The notes: generated from the letters alone by a model not told the origin. Shown: positions 17,268 to 25,785, counted from the first letter of the stretch. The stretch: 64,000 bases of DNA from Actinorhabdospora filicis (GCF_030269765.1 NZ_BSTX01000003.1:124001-188000); one strand, 5' to 3'. Program-made: numbers and translations.

Positions 17268-17318
17268 GATCAGGGCGGGCCGACGGTTGTCTAGGCCGAG
17301 GTGCGGCCCGCCCTGATC
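17268..17318. promoter_or_regulatory. 15-bp perfect inverted repeat in the micro-operon leader
   Basis: GATCAGGGCGGGCCG (17268-17282) and CGGCCCGCCCTGATC (17304-17318) are exact complements with a 21-nt loop. On the minus strand the hairpin sits 21 nt upstream of the first start codon of the micro-operon, just before its ribosome site. It could be an attenuating leader structure, or a terminator shielding the regulator region from readthrough. The plus-strand side is followed by GTTTC only, so a classical terminator is not clear. Confidence 0.55.
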
Positions 17319-17363
17319 GTTTCTTCGAGTGAGATCCCCTGTCGCAGTGTGGATCTCGCCTGC

Positions 17364-17424
17364 CCAGTGGATCTGAGCTGCGGAGATCACCACTGGCGAC
17401 AATGGACTCACCCAGTGCTACTGT
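17364..17424 (+). promoter_or_regulatory. Promoter and imperfect operator of the XRE gene
   Basis: GCGACA (17396-17401) and TACTGT (17419-17424) are 17 bp apart and lie 53 bp before the XRE start. Immediately upstream, CCAGTGGATCT (17364-17374) and AGATCACCACTGG (17384-17396) form an imperfect inverted repeat whose right arm reaches the -35. Autoregulation by the XRE protein would fit this placement. Confidence 0.45.
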
Positions 17425-17477
17425 GGCATGACGCGATCGTTTTAGCAACGACCCACGGCCGATTAATTGAGGGTGTC

Positions 17478-18344
17478 ATGGTTCAGTCACTTCGCCCGGC
17501 TGGTCCGAGCCTGCGAAGCCAGTGGCTCGGGCAACGCATCAAGCAGCTCCGAGTCGAGCACCAGGTTCCGATGGCCGAGATCGCCGAGTTCCTCGATATG
17601 GCGCAATCGACCATGAGCCGCATCGAAAATGCTCTATCCGCGATCAAACGCGGTGACCTCAAGGAGCTGCTGACCTTCTACAACGCCGATGAGGAGACTC
17701 GCGAGCAGCTGCTCTACCTGCGCGACATCGCTTGGCGGCGTGACTGGTGGGATGGGAGTACCGACGGCGGGCAGGTGTCCTCGTTCGCCGACTACGCCTG
17801 GCTCGAATCACGCGCACTCACGATCCGTGCGTACGGAATCCTCGTCATCTCTGGCCTGTTTCAGACGGCGGAGTACGCAGAGGCGGTCATCCGCGACTCG
17901 GCGATCCAAGGCGAATCAGCGCATCGAATCGACGAGTGGGTGAGTCTGCGGCTCAGGCGTCAGGAGATCCTCACCAAGTCTGACCCGCCCACGTTGGATG
18001 TGGTCCTAGACGAGTCCGCGCTTCGGCGTCGCTTTGGTGGCCCCAAGGTCATGCGTGCCCAGCTTGAGAACCTTGTGCGGCTCGCGGCTCTCGATCATGT
18101 GACCATCCGCGTGCTGCCGTTCACCCACACTCTTCACTCAGGCTACGAAGGCACGTTCTCGTACTTCACGCTGGAAGAGCCCTACCCCGATGTGGCCTAC
18201 TCTGAGTCCGCCGTGTCCCAGATGTTCGTAGAGACGCCAAAGAAGCTCGATCACCTTGAACGGGTCTTCACTTTGCTGTCAGGATCAGCACTGCCGTCCG
18301 ACGAGTCGGTCCGGTTCATCTCCGCCATCGCGAAGGAACTCTGA
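17478..18344 (+). CDS. XRE-family regulator with DUF5753 domain
   Basis: This 288-residue protein has an N-terminal helix-turn-helix (about residues 15-70: LGQRIKQLRVEHQVPMAEIAEFLDMAQSTMSRIE in parts) and a DUF5753 ligand-like domain (about 100-280) with the typical ALTIRAYGILVISGLFQT entry. Such proteins are usually followed by a DUF397 gene in actinomycetes, as here, where the stop and next start overlap as TGATG. The ATG at 17478 was preferred over upstream codons because it gives the usual family length. Pairs of this kind occur in many copies per genome and often act as local regulators; the divergent micro-operon is the likely target. Confidence 0.85.
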   Translation: MVQSLRPAGPSLRSQWLGQRIKQLRVEHQVPMAEIAEFLDMAQSTMSRIENALSAIKRGDLKELLTFYNADEETREQLLYLRDIAWRRDWWDGSTDGGQVSSFADYAWLESRALTIRAYGILVISGLFQTAEYAEAVIRDSAIQGESAHRIDEWVSLRLRRQEILTKSDPPTLDVVLDESALRRRFGGPKVMRAQLENLVRLAALDHVTIRVLPFTHTLHSGYEGTFSYFTLEEPYPDVAYSESAVSQMFVETPKKLDHLERVFTLLSGSALPSDESVRFISAIAKEL

Positions 18345-18526
18345 TGATCTGGCGTAAGAGCAGCTACAGCCCCAATGCGGGCGGGCAGTGTGTCGAGATC
18401 GGCCCCACCCTCGACCACATCGCCGTCCGCGACAGCAAGGACCGACACGGCCCGGTCCTCACCACGTCCCACTCCGAGTGGGCCGGCTTCGCCCGCGACC
18501 TGCGAACCGGCCTCCTCGACCGCTGA
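18344..18526 (+). CDS. DUF397 domain protein
   Basis: This 60-residue protein begins MIWRKSSYSPNAGGQCVEI and contains VAVRDSKD-like and FARDLRTG segments, the signature of DUF397. Its ATG shares one base with the XRE stop, so expression is coupled. Family members are thought to modulate or antagonise their partner XRE protein; here that is inference from context. Confidence 0.9.
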   Translation: MIWRKSSYSPNAGGQCVEIGPTLDHIAVRDSKDRHGPVLTTSHSEWAGFARDLRTGLLDR

Positions 18527-18533
18527 AACACCC

Positions 18534-18560
18534 GCGGCGGCCCGACTACAGGGCCGCCGC
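18534..18560. terminator. Bidirectional hairpin terminator
   Basis: GCGGCGGCCC (18534-18543) and GGGCCGCCGC (18551-18560) form a perfect 10-bp stem with a 7-nt loop. It separates the DUF397 gene from the convergent operon and overlaps the last codons of the 18546 gene. No strong T-run follows, which is common in high-GC actinomycetes. Confidence 0.65.
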
Positions 18561-19094
18561 CCAGGTCTTGGTCTTGTCGCCGATCGTTCCGGCGACTCCG
18601 GATGCCTTCTCCAGTCCGGAGGCTGCCGTGCCCAGCTCCCCGATCGCAGTGTTGACCTGGGAGTTGGAGGAGCCTTCCAGGACTCCCTGGAGTTCGGCGA
18701 GCAGAGCTTCCACCTTGTCCTTCATCCCTCGGATGCGGCCGGAGCAGTCCTCTGCGGCAGCAGCGGCTCCAATCAGGATTCCCTTGAGGGCTCCGAGGCT
18801 CCCGGCTGACGCGGACTCGACCGGCTCAGCCTTCTTCGCGTCGTCGCGGGCCTGACCACGGGAGGCGGCGATCGATCCGACGATCTTGGAACCTCCGCCG
18901 AGCGCGAACCCCAGTGCTCCACCGATCGCAGCCATGGTGGGACTGCCCGTCATCGAGCCCATCACAGCCCCGGTGACTGCGCTGCCGAAGGACCCGACGG
19001 CCTCCTTGAGGGAGCTCCACTTTTCCTTCTTCACCGCCCCAGCCCACGTGGTCGGTGGCTTCTCATCGGCTTCCCGGTCCTGGCCGTCTCTCAC
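18546..19094 (-). CDS. 182-residue glycine-zipper protein, third gene of ESX-like operon
   Basis: The GTG start at 19094 overlaps the upstream stop as GTGA. The middle (about residues 34-75) is a Gly/Ala/Ser-rich hydrophobic stretch (MGSMTGSPTMAAIGGALG, then FALGGGSKIVGSI), a glycine-zipper pattern able to insert in or span membranes. The C-terminal half is a predicted helical bundle with regular Leu/Ala spacing. I do not recognise a named family. In this setting it could be a membrane-active effector or an assembly factor, but the sequence does not decide. Confidence 0.6.
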   Translation of the reverse strand: MRDGQDREADEKPPTTWAGAVKKEKWSSLKEAVGSFGSAVTGAVMGSMTGSPTMAAIGGALGFALGGGSKIVGSIAASRGQARDDAKKAEPVESASAGSLGALKGILIGAAAAAEDCSGRIRGMKDKVEALLAELQGVLEGSSNSQVNTAIGELGTAASGLEKASGVAGTIGDKTKTWAAAL

Positions 19095-19705
19095 GCGACC
19101 GGCTCCACGACACCTGCCTCGATTGCGACGATCGCCGGAAGGAAGATGGCCACCTCGTTGGCGAAGGCTTCGGGCGGAGCGTCTTTGCCGCGCTTGCGGA
19201 AGGCCTTCGAGAGTGACTTGCAGCCTTCCCAGATGGAGCCGTGAAGGTAGGAGTAGGTCCAGATTCCCAGCGCCTGACGGTTGACCACGGTCGACGCCTC
19301 TCCCACGACGAGTCGATAGAGGTCGCGCCGATCAGGGATGTTCCCTGCACATGTGCCGGTTGGGATGAGCCGATACCGCTTGAAGAACTCGGTGGGTATC
19401 TCAGTTTCGAGATCGACCTCGACGAGTACGCCCTCACTCAGTAGGAAGTCGACAGCTGATCCGGGGTTCGAGATCTTGTACGTCTCCCGTGCGACCTTCT
19501 CCAGCTGCTCGCGATTGAACTCGTGGCGGGCCTGGGCGTCGAAGCGATCGTGTGCCGCCGCCCAGACGGTCGCCTGTTCATAGGTGAACTCGCCGACCTG
19601 TGAGCCAGCAACGATCTCGTAGTACTCCGGATCCTTCTTCTCAGGCTTGTCCGGGGCGTAGTACGGTCCCCGCCCGCGCCCTACCGCCATGATGATCTTC
19701 GCCAT
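19091..19705 (-). CDS. 204-residue protein of unknown function, second gene of ESX-like operon
   Basis: The ATG at 19705 was chosen because GAGGGG precedes it by 5 nt; the open frame extends 26 codons further but without a ribosome site. The protein begins MAKIIMAVGRGRGPYYAP, then a charged region (DKPEKKDPEYYEI) and a helical domain (about residues 45-80), and finishes hydrophobic (IFLPAIVAIEAGVVEPVA). No signal peptide, no catalytic motif and no family that I recognise. It lies 16 nt downstream of the ESX-like gene, consistent with one transcript. Confidence 0.6.
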   Translation of the reverse strand: MAKIIMAVGRGRGPYYAPDKPEKKDPEYYEIVAGSQVGEFTYEQATVWAAAHDRFDAQARHEFNREQLEKVARETYKISNPGSAVDFLLSEGVLVEVDLETEIPTEFFKRYRLIPTGTCAGNIPDRRDLYRLVVGEASTVVNRQALGIWTYSYLHGSIWEGCKSLSKAFRKRGKDAPPEAFANEVAIFLPAIVAIEAGVVEPVA

Positions 19706-19721
19706 GTGTCCCCTCACTCTC

Positions 19722-19976
19722 CTAGAGCATCTCTCGGTATGCCCCGAGCTCCTCGATCGCCACAGAGAGCGCCGCCACGGCACCCTTCAACTCCGTGGTG
19801 ACCGCATCCGCCTCACTCTTCACCTGACCCGGTACGTCCGAAGAGGACCCCTCCCCGATCGTCGCCACAGGCCCGGCGACTCGTGCCTCCAGATCCTCCG
19901 CGACCTGGCCGCACAGCTGCGCCAACCCACCGAGATCCTGCAACACACCGTCCACGACCCGGATCACGTCATCCAC
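19722..19976 (-). CDS. 84-residue helical hairpin protein, ESX/WXG100-like
   Basis: The GTG at 19976 has GGGGGAGGG about 8 nt upstream. The product is all helical, with two amphipathic helices (about residues 3-33 and 50-82) joined by a Gly/Ser turn (IGEGSSSDVPG). That is the size and shape of WXG100-type substrates of type VII secretion, though the WXG motif itself is absent. It heads a three-gene operon facing the giant helicase. A coiled-coil adaptor is the main alternative. Family membership is inferred from shape only. Confidence 0.55.
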   Translation of the reverse strand: MDDVIRVVDGVLQDLGGLAQLCGQVAEDLEARVAGPVATIGEGSSSDVPGQVKSEADAVTTELKGAVAALSVAIEELGAYREML

Positions 19977-20145
19977 GCCCGGATCCCTCCCCCTGACCTA
20001 AAGTCACGCTCGCCACGGTACCGCCTGACTCCCACCACCCATTCAGTCGACTTTCCCGTTACACGCGGCTATGCGATCCTCGACGGATGCGTGCCCCTGC
20101 AAGCGATTCCGCCCTCCTCACCAGTCAGGCCCGCGGAGGTGCGAG

Positions 20146-23100
20146 GTGACCCGCCCCGATCCCTTGGCCGAGCGGGCGCTGCGGCTCTTCGACTTCCTCA
20201 CCGAGGTCCAGCAGCTGAAGAACCGCCCGGTGACCGATGTCGAGTCCTACGAGCGGGTCCTCTGGTTCGCCGACTTCCCCGCGCACCCCTCGATTCGCGT
20301 CACGGGCTTTGACGCGGACACCGGGGCCGAGGACATCGTCGCGACCGTCGACCGGGTCGCCGAGATACCACCGCCGGAGCCGCCACTGGCGCTCAAAGGG
20401 CTTCTTCTCGGTGAGCTGACCACTCCACGCGAGGCCCCGCGGCTGAATGAAGACAAGCGCGACACGCAGCCCGACCACGAATGGCGCAGGCTCTCCGAAA
20501 GCTACGACACCTGGATCGACCGCTGGTTCGACTGGGCCGAGCGCGAAGAGGCCGACCGTCCGGTCCGCGAGCTGTACCAGCGGCTCTTCCGGACCCGGAT
20601 CCAAGCCGTCGGGGAGGCCGACCAGCTGGAGCTCGTGATCGGTCTCGGCCTGCTCACCTGGGACCCCGACACCGGCCCCATCCGCAGGCACTTCCTCACC
20701 ACCACCGCCTCGATCGAGTTCGACGACCTGAGCGGACGCCTGCGAGTCGTCCTGGACCAGACCACCGAGGCCCTACGCTGCGAAATCGACATGGTCGACC
20801 CGGGGCTCTTCGCCGATCCGCAGCGCCTGCGTGACATTCGGGAACTCGCCCGCTCCGACGCTCATCCGCTCGACCGTGAGCATGTCGGTGACATCGTCAG
20901 CCGCCTCGTGCACGTCCTCGACCCCGCCGGTGGCTACGACGACGTGGACACCAGGGTGGCTCCGGGGCCGCGCGCTTTCGCCACGCTCGCCCCCGCCCTC
21001 ATCTTGCGCAAGCGCTCCCGGCGCAACCTCACCGAGATCTATCAGACGATCATCGAGCAGATCCGCGACACGGGCATCGTGCCCGGCGGCCTGCGTCCCC
21101 TCTTCGACCCCGACCACGACCCGGCATTGCCCGCTCCCAGCGGCGATGGCGCCATCGTTCAGGTCGACGATGAGATGTTCCTGCCGCTGCCGGTCAACGA
21201 CGTCCAGTTGCGCATCCTCGAACGCGTCGACACCCAAGCACAGACGCTGGTGCAGGGACCGCCCGGCACCGGAAAGACCCACACGGCCGCGGCCTTGCTC
21301 TCCCACCTCCTCGCACAGGGCAAACGCGTCCTGGTGACCGCCCAGACCGACCGGGCGCTGCACGAGGTCCGCGACAAGCTTCCTGAGGCCATCCGAGACC
21401 TGGCCGTCGCGGTGGTCGGCAACGGCCGGGCGGAAATGGCCGCGCTCAAGGCCTCCGCGGAACGGATCGGGGACCGGATCAACGATCACGACCCGCTGGA
21501 GATCAAGGCGACCGTAGACCGCTGCCTCGAAGCCATCGACCGTCTTCGCCGCGAGCGGGCCGTGCTCCGCGGGCAGCTGGTCGAGGCGCGAAAGGCGGAG
21601 GTCTGGGAGCACGAGCGTCCGGGCTACCGGGGCACCCTTGCGGCCATCGCGCAACAGCATGGAGCCGACCGCGACCGCCATGGCTGGATCGACGGCCTGG
21701 GCGGAGGCCAGGACGCGGCACCGCTGAACAACGACGAAATCGGTGAATGGTACCGCCTCGTTAGCGACTCCGGCCTGGGTGCCGAGTCCACCGACGTCAT
21801 CGAGGCCGCGGGACGTCTGGTGCCCACCACGGAACTGGCGACCTCGGAGGACTTCGCCGCTCTGGTCGCCGCCGAACGCGAATCGGAGGGCCGGGCGGAC
21901 CACTACGCCGAACTCCGGGATCACCCGGCACAGCAGGGCATCGCGGCACTGTCGGCAGCCGACCGCCGGCCACTGCGAGACGTCGTCATTGCACTGGCCG
22001 AGGACATCGAGGGCTTCCGGTCCCGGCGGGAGACCTGGATCGCCGTGGCACTGTCCGATGTGCTCCAGGGCCGGGAAAAGATCTGGACCGCCCGTCACAC
22101 CGAACTGCGTTCCCTGGCCGAAGACGCGATTCCGCTGGTGAGCGGTTTGGGACCGCGCACCACCGTTACGGCCACTGGAGAACTCGGTCCGCTCATCGCG
22201 CTGGCGAAGGCCGTGTCAGACCATCTGGCCGCCGGTGGGAAGGTCAAGACCAACGCCGACGGCACGGTGAAGTACGGGCTCGCCACCGCGGGGATCGTCA
22301 AACAGGCGCGCGCTCTGTTCGACAACGTCCGCGTCAACGGGCTTCCACCTGCCACTGCGGACGGGCTCGCGCTCTTTCGTGCGTGGGCCGAGGCGACCGG
22401 CGTGCTGGACGCCCTCGACCGTGCCTGGCCGCAGAGCGTCGAGATCCCCGATGAGGACACACTCTCCGAGCGGCTCCAATGGCACCTTGCCGAGATCGAG
22501 CAGCTCACCGCACTGCTGAACTTCGGCGACCGTCTGGCGGCCACGAAACGAGATCTGCCGGGCCTGGGAGTCAAGGCTCCCGACTGGACGGACCTGGACG
22601 CGGTGGCAACGTGGGCCGAGGTGGTCGACGCCGTCGACGCGGGCGAGCGACTGGAAGCCGCAAGACTGCCACTGGCAGCGCTGGAGCGAGCCGTCAACGA
22701 CCGTGCCGGGTTCGGCGACGCGGCCAACGCGACCCTCGCATTGCTCGCGGCCATCCGGGCCAGGGACACCGCGGGGTACGTCACCGCTCAGACACGGACG
22801 CTCCATCTGCATGAGGTCGCGTCCCGTCTCGCCCGGCGGGACGAGCTCGATGCCGCGCTCACCGTGGGCGCTCCCGGACTCCGGCGCGTCATCGAGGCGA
22901 GCCCGGTCGCCGACTGGCAGTCACGGCTCTCCTCCTTCACACAGGCGTGGAACTGGGCTTCGACCGGGTCGTGGATCGCCGAGCTGGAGAGCGTCGACGT
23001 GAACGCGCTCCGCGCGAGGGCCGATCGGGTGGACACGAGCCTGCGCGGACAAGTCGAGAAGCTGGCGGCGACGCGGGCGTGGTCTTACGCGGCCTCACCG

Positions 23101-25284
23101 GAGCGGGTGGACGGCCGCACCAGGCAGGCGCTCATCAACTACGTCCAGCTCTTCCGGCGCGACGGCAGAGGCATGGGCAAGTACTCCGCGGGCCGTCAGG
23201 TGAACATGCAGAGCGCCCTCGACCGGTGCCGCACCGCGGTACCGGTCTGGATCATGCCCATCCACCGGATCGCCGATCAGCTGCGCGTCGCACCCGACAT
23301 GTTCGACGTCGTGGTCGTCGACGAGGCCTCGCAGGCCGGCCTGGAAGCCGTCTTCCTCCAGTACCTCGCACCCCGCATCGTGATCATCGGCGACGACAAG
23401 CAGGTATCTCCCGCGGCCGTCGGCACCGTCGAACAGCAACTGATCGACCTGGCACACCGCCATCTGCCGGACATGCAGGACAGGTCGGCGTGGTCCGACC
23501 CGAAGCACAGCCTCTTCGACGAGGCCAACCTGCGCTTCCGGGAGAAACTGACCCTGCGCGAGCACCGCCGGTGCGTACCGGAGATCATCGGCTTCTCCAA
23601 CCGGATCGCCTACGAACCGGAAGGAATCCGGTTGATCCCGGTCCGGCAGTACGGCGCCGACCGGCTGGATCCGGTCATCCCGGTGCACGTCCCGGACGGC
23701 TACACCCGCGGCACTCGCGGGAAGGTCAATCCTCCCGAGGCCGACGCCATCGTCGACCAGATCGTCAAATGCATCGCCGATCCGCGCTACGACGGCAAGA
23801 CCTTCGGCGTCATCTCACTACTGGGGCAGGCGGCCGACCAGGCGAAGTACATCGAAGGGAAGCTGCTGGAGGCGATCGGCCCCAAGGAATGGGAGGCCAG
23901 GCGGCTGCGATGCGGGATCGCCCCCGACTTCCAGGGCGCCGAACGCGACGTCATGTTCCTCTCCATGGTCGCCACGGTGGAACCGGACGTGCGCTACCGG
24001 CCCTTGACGACGCTGGAGTTCGTGCAGCGCTTCAACGTCGCGGCCTCGCGCGCCAAGGACCAGATGTGGGTCTTCCACTCCCTGCGGCTCGAGGAGCTGA
24101 CCAACCAGGAGGACCTGCGGCGCAGGCTCCTGGAATACGCCTACGAAGTGCGCGCCAGGACGGAGGTCGAGGGCCTGGCATCGCCGGCGGTGCCGGAGAA
24201 CGAGCGCGTCGAGCCCTTCGACTCCCTCTTCGAGCAGCGCGTCCACAATCGCATCCGCGACCGCGGCTATCGGGTCGAGCCCCAGATCGAGGCCCTCGGA
24301 TACCGCATCGACCTGGTGGTCGTCGGCGCGAAGGCGAAGCTCGCCGTCGAGTGCGACGGCGACCATTGGCACGGACCCGAGCGATACCAGGACGACCTAC
24401 GGCGGCAACGGGACCTGGAGCGGTGCGGGTGGCGGTTCTTCCGGATCCGCGAGTCGCGGTTCTACCTCGATGAGGCGGCCGTCCTCGACGAGCTGGTCGA
24501 GCGCCTGCGGGAGCTGGAGATCGAACCAATAGGGTCGGCCTCGTTCCCTCGTCCGGCACCCGAACCGGTGACCGCTGAGGCGGCACCGCGTGCACTCCCG
24601 GTCAAGCCTGAACCGACCAGGGAACCCGAGCCCGTCATGAAGCCCTCGGTGATCCGGGAGCCGGAGCATCCTGTAGAGGAGCCGACGAAGGCTCGTCCTC
24701 CCACCGTGGTGCGGGTCGCCACACCGATCGCAGAACGAGCCGTGGCCCCGGCCCCATCGGCGCTCGACGGGCGGCTGGAGCCCTACCAGCGGTACACCGG
24801 AACCCGACCGCCGCTGGCGGGGCCCGTGCTGCCCGGCGTGCTCATCGAGGGCCTCATGTCCATCGTGGCCGTGGAGGGCCCGATTCTCGGATCGCACCTG
24901 ATCCGCACCTATCGGATCGCCACCGGTGCCGCACAGACCGGCAGGTTGATGAGGGAGAGCCTGAACAAGGCCATCGTCGGTGCTTTGAAGCGAGGTCTTG
25001 CAATGGAGGACCCGCTGAAAACGAGCCTGATCGACCACAGGACCTTCCGGTTGCCGGGGCAACCCGGGGTGAGGCTGCGGGAACTGGGGCCCCGCAACCT
25101 CTACGACGTTCCTCACATGGAGCTGGCCACGGTCATGGCATTGTGCGCCGAAAAGACCGGTTGGCGGGCGAATGAGCCGCTGTTCCGGGAGGTGCTGGCG
25201 ATGTACGGGCTGGAGCGGCTGACCGACAAGGTGGAGGACCACCTGCGGATCGTGAAACCGCTGGCACGCGAACTGGGGGACTGA
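20146..25284 (+). CDS. Giant SF1 helicase fused to a Vsr-like nuclease and a DUF3320-like tail
   Basis: This 1712-residue protein has an N-terminal region without known motifs (1-350) and a split SF1 motor: Walker A GPPGTGKT near 371, a 650-residue helical insertion, VVVDEASQ (Walker B) near 1055, and VAASRAKDQMWVFHSL (motif VI) near 1297. It continues with a Vsr/DUF559-type nuclease (about 1359-1460; IDLVV, then LAVECDGDHWHG, giving a D...ExD core), a Pro/Glu-rich linker, and a DUF3320-like domain (about 1565-1712). The GTG at 20146 was chosen because GGAGG lies 8 nt upstream. The layout resembles single-gene helicase-Vsr-DUF3320 antiphage proteins found in systematic defence screens; whether it acts alone or with the divergent operon is unknown. 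Confidence 0.85.
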   Translation: MTRPDPLAERALRLFDFLTEVQQLKNRPVTDVESYERVLWFADFPAHPSIRVTGFDADTGAEDIVATVDRVAEIPPPEPPLALKGLLLGELTTPREAPRLNEDKRDTQPDHEWRRLSESYDTWIDRWFDWAEREEADRPVRELYQRLFRTRIQAVGEADQLELVIGLGLLTWDPDTGPIRRHFLTTTASIEFDDLSGRLRVVLDQTTEALRCEIDMVDPGLFADPQRLRDIRELARSDAHPLDREHVGDIVSRLVHVLDPAGGYDDVDTRVAPGPRAFATLAPALILRKRSRRNLTEIYQTIIEQIRDTGIVPGGLRPLFDPDHDPALPAPSGDGAIVQVDDEMFLPLPVNDVQLRILERVDTQAQTLVQGPPGTGKTHTAAALLSHLLAQGKRVLVTAQTDRALHEVRDKLPEAIRDLAVAVVGNGRAEMAALKASAERIGDRINDHDPLEIKATVDRCLEAIDRLRRERAVLRGQLVEARKAEVWEHERPGYRGTLAAIAQQHGADRDRHGWIDGLGGGQDAAPLNNDEIGEWYRLVSDSGLGAESTDVIEAAGRLVPTTELATSEDFAALVAAERESEGRADHYAELRDHPAQQGIAALSAADRRPLRDVVIALAEDIEGFRSRRETWIAVALSDVLQGREKIWTARHTELRSLAEDAIPLVSGLGPRTTVTATGELGPLIALAKAVSDHLAAGGKVKTNADGTVKYGLATAGIVKQARALFDNVRVNGLPPATADGLALFRAWAEATGVLDALDRAWPQSVEIPDEDTLSERLQWHLAEIEQLTALLNFGDRLAATKRDLPGLGVKAPDWTDLDAVATWAEVVDAVDAGERLEAARLPLAALERAVNDRAGFGDAANATLALLAAIRARDTAGYVTAQTRTLHLHEVASRLARRDELDAALTVGAPGLRRVIEASPVADWQSRLSSFTQAWNWASTGSWIAELESVDVNALRARADRVDTSLRGQVEKLAATRAWSYAASPERVDGRTRQALINYVQLFRRDGRGMGKYSAGRQVNMQSALDRCRTAVPVWIMPIHRIADQLRVAPDMFDVVVVDEASQAGLEAVFLQYLAPRIVIIGDDKQVSPAAVGTVEQQLIDLAHRHLPDMQDRSAWSDPKHSLFDEANLRFREKLTLREHRRCVPEIIGFSNRIAYEPEGIRLIPVRQYGADRLDPVIPVHVPDGYTRGTRGKVNPPEADAIVDQIVKCIADPRYDGKTFGVISLLGQAADQAKYIEGKLLEAIGPKEWEARRLRCGIAPDFQGAERDVMFLSMVATVEPDVRYRPLTTLEFVQRFNVAASRAKDQMWVFHSLRLEELTNQEDLRRRLLEYAYEVRARTEVEGLASPAVPENERVEPFDSLFEQRVHNRIRDRGYRVEPQIEALGYRIDLVVVGAKAKLAVECDGDHWHGPERYQDDLRRQRDLERCGWRFFRIRESRFYLDEAAVLDELVERLRELEIEPIGSASFPRPAPEPVTAEAAPRALPVKPEPTREPEPVMKPSVIREPEHPVEEPTKARPPTVVRVATPIAERAVAPAPSALDGRLEPYQRYTGTRPPLAGPVLPGVLIEGLMSIVAVEGPILGSHLIRTYRIATGAAQTGRLMRESLNKAIVGALKRGLAMEDPLKTSLIDHRTFRLPGQPGVRLRELGPRNLYDVPHMELATVMALCAEKTGWRANEPLFREVLAMYGLERLTDKVEDHLRIVKPLARELGD

Positions 25285-25295
25285 GGGCGTTGCCG

Positions 25296-25324
25296 GAGCG
25301 GGCGGCGAACTCTGCCGCCCGCTC
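25296..25324. terminator. Hairpin terminator between convergent genes
   Basis: GAGCGGGCGGC (25296-25306) and GCCGCCCGCTC (25314-25324) form a perfect 11-bp stem with a 7-nt loop. It starts 12 nt after the helicase stop and ends 3 nt before the stop codon of the opposing mini-gene, so it can end both transcripts. Confidence 0.7.
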
Positions 25325-25326
25325 GC

Positions 25327-25401
25327 CTAGAACAGGGCCGTCACCAGCAACAGCACCCCGACGATCGCCAGCAGCCGCCAGATCCCCGCCGCGTCAGACA
25401 C
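25327..25401 (-). CDS. 24-residue single-span membrane peptide
   Basis: A GTG at 25401 overlaps the last 8 bases of the SAV_915-type gene (GTGTCTGA) and opens a short frame ending at 25327. The peptide has a short polar start (MSDAAGIWR) and then one hydrophobic helix (LLAIVGVLLLVTALF). Such tiny membrane proteins are common downstream of actinobacterial genes. Support is the overlap, the clean hydrophobic profile and the terminator immediately after; there is no strong ribosome site. Confidence 0.4.
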   Translation of the reverse strand: MSDAAGIWRLLAIVGVLLLVTALF

Positions 25402-25663
25402 CCGCTGCCACCGGCATCGAGATGTCGGGGGCGACCAGGATCGGGTCGACCTGAATCCTGTTGACGCCCAGGGGCCGCAGCATCGAGCGCAGCGCCGACT
25501 CCGCCAGCCGCGTCCACGGCTGGCGGTCGCCCATGGCGGCGGCGAGGTGCTCCAGTGAGGTGAAGGCGATGCCGACGCGCTCGCCCTGGGGAAGCCGGCC
25601 GGTGCGGATGACGGCGGCGAGGCGGGACTGGTGGACCGGGACGTATAGATGAGCGTCGCTCAA
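25394..25663 (-). CDS. SAV_915 family protein
   Basis: This 89-residue protein resembles the Streptomyces SAV_915 family of unknown function: a start like HLYVPVHQSRLAAVIRTG, then VGIAFTSLEHLAAAMG, QPWTRLAESALRSML and LGVNRIQVDP. The start is TTG at 25663, chosen because it gives the family-like N-terminus and AGGGGCAG lies 5 nt upstream. Members are commonly found beside regulatory or mobile genes. Function unknown. Confidence 0.75.
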   Translation of the reverse strand: MSDAHLYVPVHQSRLAAVIRTGRLPQGERVGIAFTSLEHLAAAMGDRQPWTRLAESALRSMLRPLGVNRIQVDPILVAPDISMPVAAGV

Positions 25664-25756
25664 GGGACTGCCCCTCAGGTGCGGGCCCGCGGGATGCGCG
25701 CCGACTCGTCGACGCTAGATCCAGATCTTCGTCGTGACACCGATCCCGGCGTGATC

Positions 25757-25785
25757 TTGACGGTCCGAGGCCGCTCTCATACCGA
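25757..25785 (+). promoter_or_regulatory. Candidate promoter in the 25664-25980 gap
   Basis: TTGACG (25757-25762) and TACCGA (25780-25785) are 17 bp apart. The 317-bp gap between the SAV_915-type gene and the TGT-like gene holds no supported gene. A second TTGACG occurs at 25789 and a TACCAT at 25837, so several weak promoters are possible. Confidence 0.35.

Noticed and set aside
17478..18526. XRE plus DUF397 pair as a toxin-antitoxin system
   Set aside because: The regulator and DUF397 domains are recognisable and usual for actinomycetes; no toxin-like domain is present.
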